Source: Nesterenkonia aurantiaca (GTDB lineage: Bacteria; Actinomycetota; Actinomycetes; Actinomycetales; Micrococcaceae). From it: 64,000 nt of DNA. The notes under the pieces are model-generated. The model saw only the letters and a program-made list of their open reading frames with translations. It ran no database searches and was not told where the DNA came from. The stretch's first letter is position 1, and each line of letters opens with the position of its first letter. Location of the stretch: positions 551,858 through 615,857 of the forward strand of contig NZ_SOAN01000001.1 in NCBI RefSeq assembly GCF_004364585.1. The letters are read 5' to 3'. This document shows positions 26,622 to 34,021 of this stretch, one piece after another. Position numbers and translations under genes: made by a program.

Positions 26622-27908
26622 TCAGAGGGAGTTCATCGCTTCGACGAACTGCTCGGGGGTCATGTCCCCGCGGAGGATCTGTGACAGGTTGTCCGTCAGC
26701 GGCTGGGCCACCTCAGGAGCGACTGCCTGATCCCAGGAGAGCTGGAAGTGATTGGCCTCGCCGACCAGGTTGGAGGAGAACTCGAGGAACTCAGCATCCT
26801 CGGTCTCGGCGATCTGGTCCTCGATGTCACCCAGCGGCGGCAGCGAACCTGCCTCCAACATGGCGGTCACGGTCTCCTCGTTGTAGAGGTTCTCGCTGAT
26901 GTAGTCGAAGGCGATCTGCTGCTCCTCCTCCGAGGCGTCCGCTGAGACCGACCAGAAGTTGGCGGGGTTGCCGACGATGTTCGAGGGATCACCGGCACCG
27001 TCTTCCAGGGTCGGGAAGGAGGTGAAGCCGAAGTCACCGGATTCGGCGAACTCCGGGAAGTCCTGGTGGATCGTGGAATAGACCCAGGAGCCCTGCAGCA
27101 GCATCGCGGCCTGTCCGTCGGCCAGCAGCTGGGCATCCTCGTTCTGGTCAGCGGTCACCGAGTTGAAGGTGTCGATGTAGCCGCCGTTCTCCCCCAGGTC
27201 CTGCATGGTCTCCAGCGCGTAGAGGATGGACTCGTTGTCCCACGCCCCCTCTTCGCCTTCGACCACGGCTGCGAAGACCTCTTCGCCGCCGTGGCGATCG
27301 GTGAGGTACTGCAGCCACATCAGGGCGGGCCAGACGGAGCCTCCGGCCAGCGAGAAGGGCGCGACGTCGTTCTCGTTGAACGTGTCGATCGCAGCTTCGA
27401 CGTCTTCCCAGGTCTCGGGGATCTCGACGCCGGCCTCGTCGAAGACCGCCTGGTTGTAGTACATGACCACTGGCTGCACGTCGTTCAGGGGCACCGCGTA
27501 GGTGCTGTCGTCGATCTGACCGTTCTGCCAGACCGAGTCGAAGACCCGGGACTCCAGCTCCCCGGTGTGCTCGCTGAGGTCGACGATGCGTTCTTCCTCG
27601 GCGTACTCCAGCAGCGCGCCGCCGGTCCAGGACATGATCAGCGTCGGTGCCTCGCCGGAGCCGACGGCGGTGCGGATCTGACCCTTATAGGAGTCGTTCT
27701 CGATGGCTTCGGTGTCGATCTGGGCATCTTCGTTGGCTTCGTTCCAGCGGTCGAAGTCTTCCTGGATGGCGGGCCAGCCGCCGCCGGTGAGGATCCACGC
27801 GTCAGCGTCGGCGTCGCCGCCGTTCTCGCCTCCCCCGCCACAGGCCGAGAGCGCCAGGAGGGATGTCACGCCGAGGCCTGCAGCGGCCACTCGAGTTGTT
27901 CTGCGCAT
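26622..27908 (-). CDS. Sugar ABC transporter solute-binding lipoprotein 1
   Basis: Extracytoplasmic sugar receptor of the CUT1 family, 428 residues. It has a signal peptide with lipobox LALSAC, lipidated Cys23, then a Gly/Asp-rich linker and an acidic mature protein. It is clearly paralogous to the protein at 28275-29573: segments such as VMYYNQAVFDEAG and PFSLAGGSVWP recur there with few changes. It is first in the operon with two permeases and GH3. Its promoter (28079-28129) is nearly identical to that of the xylanase gene, which makes xylo-oligosaccharides the best substrate guess. Confidence 0.94.
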   Translation of the reverse strand: MRRTTRVAAAGLGVTSLLALSACGGGGENGGDADADAWILTGGGWPAIQEDFDRWNEANEDAQIDTEAIENDSYKGQIRTAVGSGEAPTLIMSWTGGALLEYAEEERIVDLSEHTGELESRVFDSVWQNGQIDDSTYAVPLNDVQPVVMYYNQAVFDEAGVEIPETWEDVEAAIDTFNENDVAPFSLAGGSVWPALMWLQYLTDRHGGEEVFAAVVEGEEGAWDNESILYALETMQDLGENGGYIDTFNSVTADQNEDAQLLADGQAAMLLQGSWVYSTIHQDFPEFAESGDFGFTSFPTLEDGAGDPSNIVGNPANFWSVSADASEEEQQIAFDYISENLYNEETVTAMLEAGSLPPLGDIEDQIAETEDAEFLEFSSNLVGEANHFQLSWDQAVAPEVAQPLTDNLSQILRGDMTPEQFVEAMNSL

Positions 27909-28078
27909 CGTTGCGTCCTTTTCTCATCAGTGCGAGCCCCAGCTCTGTACCGGTACATCGCCGAGGTCTTCCCAGCACTCCGGATCGGCCGGACCGGTGA
28001 CTCAGCAGCACAGCGCCAAAGTCCGAACCAGATCGCTCCTGAGGCCAGGAACGGGGCCTGGTGCAGACTGCGATCTGG

Positions 28079-28129
28079 ATTTTGTCTTGCCGTAAGACTA
28101 AATAGCCTGCAGGTGTGTGTCAAGACACA
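28079..28129 (-). promoter_or_regulatory. Promoter of binding protein 1 with palindrome over the -35 box (gap 27909-28274)
   Basis: Reverse strand: -35 TTGACA (28118-28123), 17-bp spacer, -10 TAGTCT (28095-28100). A 14-bp perfect palindrome TGTGTCAAGACACA (28116-28129), extended to a TGTG-N8-CACA site from 28114, covers the -35. A second dyad GTCTTGCCGTAAGAC (28084-28098) covers the -10. The arrangement ATTTTG-N10-AGACTA-N17-TGTCAA on the plus strand is repeated at the xylanase gene. The rest of the 366-bp gap holds nothing else recognisable. Confidence 0.7.
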
Positions 28130-28274
28130 GCACATGACCGCTGTCACACTGGCGCAACATGGTTCACCGGGTCCTCGGCGCTGCTCCAGGTCGGCGGATC
28201 GCCAGCCCGCGAGCCTGGCCGTCCACGCTGCCTGCGCGGGCGGCCAGGCCAGCAGAGCCGAGGGGATCCGGGCC

Positions 28275-29573
28275 TCAGTCGCTGGGCTGGGTCGCGTTCA
28301 TGTTCTCCGCGAACTCCTCGGGGGTGATGCTTCCTTCGAAGACCTGCCCCAGGTTCTCCAGCAGCGCGCGCTCCTGGCTCGGGTCCACGGCCTGGTCCCA
28401 GGAGAGCTGGAAGTTCGGCGCGTCCTGGACCATGCCGTAGGCGAAGTCCAGGAACTCCGGATCCTCGGTCTCGGCGATCTTGTCCTCGAGCCCGGTCAGC
28501 GGCGGAATGTTGCCCGTGGCGAGCATGCCGTCGACGTAGTCGTCGTTGAAGAGCCACTCGGAGAGATAGTCGATGCCGGCCTGCTGCTCCTCCTGCGTGG
28601 CGTTGGCCGAGACCGACCAGAAGTTCGCCGGGTTGCCCACGATGCTCTCCGGATCACCCGCACCGCCCGGGATGGACGGGAAGGTGGTCACCCCGAGATT
28701 GCCGGACTCCATGAAGTCGGGGCTCTCCTCCAGCAGTCGCGAGTAGACCCAGGACCCCTGGAGCACCATGGCCGAGAGGCCGTCGGCCACCAGGTGAGCG
28801 TCCTCGTTGTTGTCGGCCACCACGGAGGCGAAGCCCGGGTCGAAGGCCCCGGCGTCGACGAGCTCCTGGATCCGTTCCATGGCCTCGATGATCGCCGGGT
28901 GCGACCAGGCCTCCGGCTCCCCCGCCACCACGGCTTCGAAGGCCTCGGGGCCGCCGATGCGATCGGTGAGGTAGGAGGCCCACATCAGCATCGGCCAGAG
29001 CGAGCCGCCCGCCAGCGAGAACGGGTGGACACCCTGGTCCTGGAAGACCTCCACAGCCTCGAGCAGCTCGTCCCAGTCGGTGGGCACCTCGATGCCGGCC
29101 TCGTCGAAGACCTCCTGGTTGTAATACATCATCACGGGCTGCACGTTGTTCATCGGCACTGCGTAGGTGGTGCCGTCGACCTCGCCGTTGGCCACCACGG
29201 AATCGATGAGTCGCTCGCGCAGCTCCGCGGTCTCCTCGGTGATGTCGGTGACGTAGTCACCTTCGACGTACTCCAGCAGGCCGCCGCCGGTCCACCCGAC
29301 GATCAGCGTGGGGGCCTCACCGGAGCCGACCGCGGTGCGGATCCGGTCCTTGTAGATGTCGTTGGCGAAGCTCTCCACGGTGAAGGACTGCTCGGGGTTC
29401 TCCTCGTTCCAGGCCTCGAAGTCCTCTTCCACCACGGTCCACACGCCGCCGTTGAGCACCCAGGCATCGGGCTCGGCGGTCTCAGCGTCGCCTCCCCCGC
29501 CACAGGCGGAGAGTCCCAGGAGGGACCCCGCTGCCAGAACTGCGGTGCTCAGCCGTGCTTTTCTTCCCCACAT
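28275..29573 (-). CDS. Sugar ABC transporter solute-binding lipoprotein 2
   Basis: Paralogue of the 26622-27908 protein, 432 residues, with lipobox LLGLSAC and lipidated Cys24. No permease gene lies next to it other than the downstream pair, so the two receptors probably share one pair of permeases and widen the substrate range. The ATG at 29573 has only a weak GGGGAACGATT upstream and no promoter resembling that of binding protein 1 was found, so its expression is likely separate. Identity between the paralogues looks like about half by eye; this was not computed. Confidence 0.92.
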   Translation of the reverse strand: MWGRKARLSTAVLAAGSLLGLSACGGGGDAETAEPDAWVLNGGVWTVVEEDFEAWNEENPEQSFTVESFANDIYKDRIRTAVGSGEAPTLIVGWTGGGLLEYVEGDYVTDITEETAELRERLIDSVVANGEVDGTTYAVPMNNVQPVMMYYNQEVFDEAGIEVPTDWDELLEAVEVFQDQGVHPFSLAGGSLWPMLMWASYLTDRIGGPEAFEAVVAGEPEAWSHPAIIEAMERIQELVDAGAFDPGFASVVADNNEDAHLVADGLSAMVLQGSWVYSRLLEESPDFMESGNLGVTTFPSIPGGAGDPESIVGNPANFWSVSANATQEEQQAGIDYLSEWLFNDDYVDGMLATGNIPPLTGLEDKIAETEDPEFLDFAYGMVQDAPNFQLSWDQAVDPSQERALLENLGQVFEGSITPEEFAENMNATQPSD

Positions 29574-29661
29574 AGAAATCGTTCCCCTTGTCTCATCCAG
29601 CGCGAGTGATCATTCGGTGCGTGCAGCATGGTGCGTGCGGCGTGGTGCATGCCGCAGGCCG

Positions 29662-29693
29662 TGCGCGCCTCGGCGGCTTCGCCGAGGCGCGCA
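29662..29693 (-). terminator. Hairpin terminator after the GntP gene
   Basis: 14-bp GC-rich stem (29662-29675 with 29680-29693) and GCTT loop, beginning 3 bp past the permease stop codon. No T-tract. It separates the sugar-acid module from binding protein 2. Confidence 0.75.
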
Positions 29694-29696
29694 TCC

Positions 29697-31100
29697 TCAG
29701 GCGGCGAGGGCGTAGACGCCCCAGCTGAGGAAGAAGGCCATGAATCCGATGGCGGTGGCCATGACCGACCAGGTCTTCAGCGTGGTGATCGTGTCGAAGC
29801 CGCAGAAGCGACCCACCAGCCAGAACCCGGAGTCGTTGAAGTGCGAGAAGGTGATCGAGCCCGCCACGATGGCGACCACCAGGGAGGCCAGGGCGAAGCC
29901 GTCGAGCCCCAGCTCCATGACGCCGGGGGCCATGATGCCGCCGGCGGTGGTGGCGGCCACGGTGGCCGAGCCCTGCGCCACGCGGATGACCACGGCGACC
30001 AGGAAGCCGGCCAGGATGACCGGCAGTCCCATCGCGTCGAGTCCTTCGGCGATGGATCCGCCGATGCCGGTGGCGGTGAGCACGGCGCCGAAGGCGCCGC
30101 CGGCGCCGGTGATCAGGATGATCGAGCAGACCGGGGCGAGTGCGTTGTCCACCAGATCCGACATCGCGTCACCGAGCTTGCCCGTGCCCTTGCGGGGCTT
30201 GAGGAAGAGCAGGTACATCGCGATCAGCGTGGAGATCAGCAGCGCCACCGGGGTGGGGCCGATGAGCTGGGAGAGCGCGTAGCCGAAGCTGTCCTCGCTG
30301 ATTCGACCGTCGGCGGCCAGCGTGTTGGAGAGCGCGTTGTAGAAGATCAGCGCCAGCGGCAGCAGGAGCACGAAGATGACCGTGCCGAAGGCCGGACGCT
30401 CATGCTCCTCGGTGACCCTGGATTCGCCGAAGAGGTTCGGGACCGGGAAGTTCGGGTATCCCTTGGCCATCACCAGGCCGAGCCGGTAGCCGGCCAGGTA
30501 CCAGGTCGGGAGTCCGACCATCAGCGCGACGATCAGCACCAGGCCGACGTCGGCGCCCATGACCGTGGCGGCCGCCGTGGGACCGGGATGCGGCGGGGTC
30601 AGTGCATGCATCATCAGGAAGGCGCCGATGGAGGGCAGCACGTAGAGCATGAAGCTGCCCCCGAGCCGCCGCGCGACGGTGTAGATCACCGGCAGCATCA
30701 CGATGAAGCCGGCGTCGAGGAAGATCGGGAACGCGTAGAACAGCGAGGCCACGGCGAGTGCCAGCGGGGCCCGCTTCTCCCCGAAGGTGTCGAGCATCTT
30801 GTCCGCCAGGACCTGGGCGCCGCCGGAGACCTCGACGAGTCGTCCGAGCACGGCGCCGAAGCCGATCAGCAGCGCCACATTGCCCACGGTGGTGGAGAAG
30901 CCGCCGACGACCACGGAGAGCACGTCCTCCACGGCGATCCCGGCCGCCAGGGCGGTGATCAGCGAGACGATGATGAGTGAGAAGAAGGCATGCAGCTTGA
31001 CCTTCACGATCAGCACCAGGAGCAGGAGGATGGAGCCCAGCGCCAGGGCCAGCAGGGCCGGGGTCGGCAGCTCGAAGGCGAGCGTCAGTTCTTCGTTCAT
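29697..31100 (-). CDS. GntP-family sugar-acid permease
   Basis: Secondary transporter of the gluconate:H+ symporter family, 467 residues and about 12 membrane segments. The ALTPPHPGPTAAATVMGADVG block and the C-terminal SITFSHFNDSGFWLVGRF block are characteristic. Family members carry gluconate, idonate, fructuronate, glycerate and similar aldonates. The ATG overlaps the stop of the dehydrogenase gene by 4 bp. As last gene of the unit 33111-29697 it presumably imports the acid oxidised by its neighbour. Confidence 0.93.
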   Translation of the reverse strand: MNEELTLAFELPTPALLALALGSILLLLVLIVKVKLHAFFSLIIVSLITALAAGIAVEDVLSVVVGGFSTTVGNVALLIGFGAVLGRLVEVSGGAQVLADKMLDTFGEKRAPLALAVASLFYAFPIFLDAGFIVMLPVIYTVARRLGGSFMLYVLPSIGAFLMMHALTPPHPGPTAAATVMGADVGLVLIVALMVGLPTWYLAGYRLGLVMAKGYPNFPVPNLFGESRVTEEHERPAFGTVIFVLLLPLALIFYNALSNTLAADGRISEDSFGYALSQLIGPTPVALLISTLIAMYLLFLKPRKGTGKLGDAMSDLVDNALAPVCSIILITGAGGAFGAVLTATGIGGSIAEGLDAMGLPVILAGFLVAVVIRVAQGSATVAATTAGGIMAPGVMELGLDGFALASLVVAIVAGSITFSHFNDSGFWLVGRFCGFDTITTLKTWSVMATAIGFMAFFLSWGVYALAA

Positions 31101-32065
31101 TTCTTGCCCTTGGGGGCGGGTCCGAGCTCGCGCACCAGCTCACCCATGCGGGCGTAGGCCTTGTTGCGGTACGCGATGAGCTCCGCCTTGGTCTCATCGT
31201 CGAAGTCCCCGGTCCAGCCCTTGCCGTTCTTCAGACCGTGGCGTCCGGCGTCGACGTTGTGCTTGAGCAGCTCCGGTGCGGCGAGACGCTCGCCATAGGC
31301 CTCGGCGAGGGTGTTGAATCCGAGCCCATAGACGTCCAGGCCTGCCTGGTCTGCGATCGCGAACGGGCCGAAGAAGCCCAGCCGGAAGCCGAAGGTCGTG
31401 CGCACGACGGTGTCGACGTCCTCGGCGGTGGCGATGCCCTCCTCCACCACGGAGGCGGCCTCCTTGAGCAGCGCGTACTGCAGTCGGTTGAGCACCATAC
31501 CGGGGGTGTCCGCGACCTCGGCGCCCTCGCGGCCGGCGCGGGCCAGCAGCTCCTTCACCGCGTCCACGACATCGGGGGTGGTCGCCTCGCCGGAGACCAG
31601 CTCGACGCCGGGGATGAAGGGGGCGGGGTTGGAGAAGTGCACGGTGAGGAACCGCTCGGGATGCTTCACCGCGGAGACCAGGACATGCACCGGGATGGTC
31701 GAGGTGTTGGTGCCGATGATCGCGTCGGGACGGGCGTGGGCGGAGATCTTGCCCAGCACCTCCCGCTTGACCTCTGGGGATTCGAACACGGCCTCCTCGA
31801 TGAAGTCCGCCTGCGCGACGGCCTCCTCCAGGGTGCGCCCGGCGGTGAGGTTGGCCTTGATCCGTTCGGTGGAGCCGGCGGCGTAGAGCCCCTGGTCCTC
31901 GAACTCCTGGGCCTCGATGAGCAGCCGGGCGAGGCCCTTGCGGGCGGCCTCGACGTCGACGTCGACGATCTCGACCTGCAGGTCTGCCAGCGCGAGGGAC
32001 TGGGCGATGCCGCCGCCCATGTAGCCCGCGCCGACGACGGTGACAGTGTTGATGGTTCTAGTCAT
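31097..32065 (-). CDS. 3-hydroxyacyl-CoA dehydrogenase-family NAD-dependent dehydrogenase (probable hydroxy-acid 3-dehydrogenase)
   Basis: Single-module oxidoreductase, 322 residues: Rossmann motif GAGYMG (12-17) with Asp35 for NAD, then the catalytic HFSNP (His143; HFFNP in classical enzymes) and GMVLNRLQ. The C-terminal 3HCDH domain is one copy. Families of this size act on hydroxyacyl-CoAs or, as in L-gulonate 3-dehydrogenase, on free sugar acids at C3. Placed between GntP and a TIM-barrel protein with no CoA ligase or thiolase near, a sugar-acid substrate is more likely. The ATG at 32065 is chosen over 32107, whose extension does not fit. Confidence 0.85.
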   Translation of the reverse strand: MTRTINTVTVVGAGYMGGGIAQSLALADLQVEIVDVDVEAARKGLARLLIEAQEFEDQGLYAAGSTERIKANLTAGRTLEEAVAQADFIEEAVFESPEVKREVLGKISAHARPDAIIGTNTSTIPVHVLVSAVKHPERFLTVHFSNPAPFIPGVELVSGEATTPDVVDAVKELLARAGREGAEVADTPGMVLNRLQYALLKEAASVVEEGIATAEDVDTVVRTTFGFRLGFFGPFAIADQAGLDVYGLGFNTLAEAYGERLAAPELLKHNVDAGRHGLKNGKGWTGDFDDETKAELIAYRNKAYARMGELVRELGPAPKGKK

Positions 32066-32157
32066 GGGTCTGGAGTCTCTTTCGTGAGGGGGAGGTTCGG
32101 GCACCACCGTGGTGCGGTGGTGGATCAGCTGATCTGCGGACGCGAGGCCCGCGGAGC

Positions 32158-33111
32158 TCAGGGGCTCTCGGCGGCTGCGGTGCGCAGCGGACTGTCCTGG
32201 TATGAGGTCAGGACCTGCCGGATGTAGCTGCTGTTCTCGGCGCAGACTCCGATGGAGTCGGAGCCGTAGTGCTCGCAGCAGAACGGGCCGCTGTAGCCGA
32301 GCTCCAGGGCGCGAAGGATGATCTTGCGGTAGTTGATCAGCCCGTACTTCAGCGGCATCGGCGTGGAGGAGTAGCCGCCCACCGCCGGGTCCTCGTCGCG
32401 GGTGTAGTTCTTGATATGCCAGAAGTTGGCGTGGGGCAGGACCTTCTCGAACATCTCTTCGTAGTCGGGCATCGGGCGGTGCAGCCGGATGAAGTTGCCG
32501 AGGTCCGGGTTGAGCCCGACGGCGGGATGGTTCACCTCGGCGTGGAAGGCGACCGCCTCGTCGGCGGTTCCGAGGAACGTGTCCTCGTACATCTCCAGGC
32601 TCAGTTCGATGCCGTTGGCCTGGGCGTGGTCGCCCAGTTCACGGATCCGCTGCACCGCAAGAGGCCGCAGGGCCGGGTCGTCGTGGTGCCCCTCGGCCAG
32701 CCAGAACCACAGCGCCTGCTCCTGAGCGGGGGTCAGCGCCTGCATGAAGCCGGTGTTGACGATGGTGGCGCCGAACTCGGGGGCGATATCGATGAGCCGA
32801 TGGGCGTCGGCGAGATTCGCCTCGCCGTGTTCGCGGTCGACCACGGAGTTTCGGGTCATCGAGATGGACGAGATCTTGAGTCCCTCGTCGGAGAGGACCT
32901 GCTTGAACTCCTCCAGGCGGGCCGGGGAGAGCTTCTGCAGGGGCAACCATGCGTCGGTGGGGTCGATGTGATCGAACCCGAGTTCGCGCATCTGACGCAG
33001 GCAGTCGGACCAGTAGGTCGTCGATGCCTGCCAGACCGGAACACCCTCGGAGGTCTTGCCTCCGAAGGCGAGCATATTGCCGGCGATGGGCCATGAGGCT
33101 GCTGTGAACAT
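32158..33111 (-). CDS. Xylose-isomerase-like TIM-barrel protein (sugar isomerase/epimerase or beta-keto-acid decarboxylase)
   Basis: 317 residues of the AP-endonuclease-2/xylose-isomerase-like fold. Candidate metal ligands appear in ELSLEMYEDTF (Glu), NPDLGNFIRLH (Asp), ANFWHIKNYTRDED (His) and near the end CCEHYGSDS (Glu, His). The superfamily contains epimerases, isomerases, and 3-oxo-isoapionate decarboxylase, which gives L-erythrulose. It is first gene of the unit with the dehydrogenase and GntP and has a strong ribosome binding site (GAAGGGAACAA). Decarboxylation of the dehydrogenase product would best link it to the kinase genes upstream; this is inference. Confidence 0.82.
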   Translation of the reverse strand: MFTAASWPIAGNMLAFGGKTSEGVPVWQASTTYWSDCLRQMRELGFDHIDPTDAWLPLQKLSPARLEEFKQVLSDEGLKISSISMTRNSVVDREHGEANLADAHRLIDIAPEFGATIVNTGFMQALTPAQEQALWFWLAEGHHDDPALRPLAVQRIRELGDHAQANGIELSLEMYEDTFLGTADEAVAFHAEVNHPAVGLNPDLGNFIRLHRPMPDYEEMFEKVLPHANFWHIKNYTRDEDPAVGGYSSTPMPLKYGLINYRKIILRALELGYSGPFCCEHYGSDSIGVCAENSSYIRQVLTSYQDSPLRTAAAESP

Positions 33112-33140
33112 TTGTTCCCTTCAAACGTGCGTGCGGGTTC

Positions 33141-33177
33141 ATCCTGGGACAGTTGGCGATCTGTGTCAAGCATCACA
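33141..33177 (-). promoter_or_regulatory. Promoter of the TIM-barrel/dehydrogenase/GntP unit with CRP/GlxR-like site
   Basis: Reverse strand TTGACA (33164-33169), 17-bp spacer, CAGGAT (33141-33146). TGTGTCAAGCATCACA (33162-33177) spans the -35 as a TGTG-N8-CACA site. The same TGTGTCAAG core is over the -35 at 28116 and 42404. Confidence 0.6.
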
Positions 33178-33202
33178 CCTCGGGGTGGGCGTGCATGAAG
33201 GG

Positions 33203-34021
33203 CTACCCGAGCCCGCTGACGTGGGGCTTCTCGGCGGTGGAGGCGATTCTGAGAATCTCGAGATAGCCCTGCAGGGTCCAGGCGGCACGACCGACGAAGA
33301 GCCCCTGGACCCCGGGGATCAGCAGCATCTCGAGGGCGTTCTCGGGAGAGACGGATCCGCCGTAGAGCAGCGCCTGGACCTTCCCGGCGTATTCGCGGCT
33401 AAGCACCTCGAAGGGTTCGCGCAGCTCCGCAGCGGTGGCCGGGCGACCCTGGGCACCGATGGCCCAGATGGGTTCGTAGGCGATGAGCACCCGGCTCAGC
33501 TGGTCTGCGGGGAGACCGCGCAGCGCCCCACGCGCCTGCTCCAGGATGTACGCGGCGGTCTCGCCACGCTCCTGGACCTGCGCGGGTTCACCGATGCACA
33601 GCAGCGGCACCAGGCCGTGGCGCAGCACGCTCGCCACCTTCAGCCGGGTGGTCTCGATGGTCTCGCCGAAGTGCTCGCGGCGCTCGGAGTGGCCGATCTC
33701 CACCAGCTCGGCCCCGGCGTCGGCGACCTGAGGCACGGAGATCTCCCCGGTCCAGGCGCCGTCGTCCTCCCAGTGGGCGTTCTGCGCCCCGAGCCGCACG
33801 ACGCTGCCCCGCCCAGGCACATCAGGCTCCCCAGGCGCACTCTGCGCCGTCAGCTCCGCGGCCACCGCAGCCAGCGCGGTGTGCGGCGGAATGATGAAGG
33901 GCTGCACCCCGTGCAGCAGCTCAGGGCGCTCCTGGAGGGCCGAGCTCAGCCCGGCGGCATAGGCGCGCGCCTCGCTGAGCGTCTTGTTCATCTTGAAGCT
34001 CGTGCCGATCCAGCGCGTCAT
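33203..34021 (-). CDS. Triosephosphate-isomerase-like enzyme (probable tetrulose-phosphate isomerase, LerI/EryH type)
   Basis: 272-residue TIM-family isomerase. Catalytic residues are kept: Lys10 in GTSFKMNK, His111 in IGHSERREHFG, Glu183 in AYEPIWAIGA, and the phosphate-binding YGGSV. The usual housekeeping NWKMN start is replaced by TSFKMNK. Housekeeping tpiA in actinobacteria sits with gap and pgk, not here. In erythritol and threitol pathways TIM homologues interconvert L-erythrulose 1-phosphate and D-erythrulose 4-phosphate and lie next to a Dak-type kinase and an RpiB-type isomerase, exactly as seen here. Its start overlaps the kinase stop by 4 bp. Confidence 0.85.
   Translation of the reverse strand: MTRWIGTSFKMNKTLSEARAYAAGLSSALQERPELLHGVQPFIIPPHTALAAVAAELTAQSAPGEPDVPGRGSVVRLGAQNAHWEDDGAWTGEISVPQVADAGAELVEIGHSERREHFGETIETTRLKVASVLRHGLVPLLCIGEPAQVQERGETAAYILEQARGALRGLPADQLSRVLIAYEPIWAIGAQGRPATAAELREPFEVLSREYAGKVQALLYGGSVSPENALEMLLIPGVQGLFVGRAAWTLQGYLEILRIASTAEKPHVSGLG

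Noticed and set aside
27066-29609. An 847-residue open frame on the plus strand across both binding-protein genes
   Set aside because: It is antisense to two well-recognised lipoprotein genes and to the gap between them; its composition is the typical high-GC shadow (His/Gly/Val/Leu-rich), with no family motif.
33203-34021. Housekeeping triosephosphate isomerase
   Set aside because: The catalytic residues are present, but the NWKMN start motif is changed to TSFKMNK and the gene is coupled to a Dak-type kinase, not to gap-pgk, so a tetrulose-phosphate role fits better.
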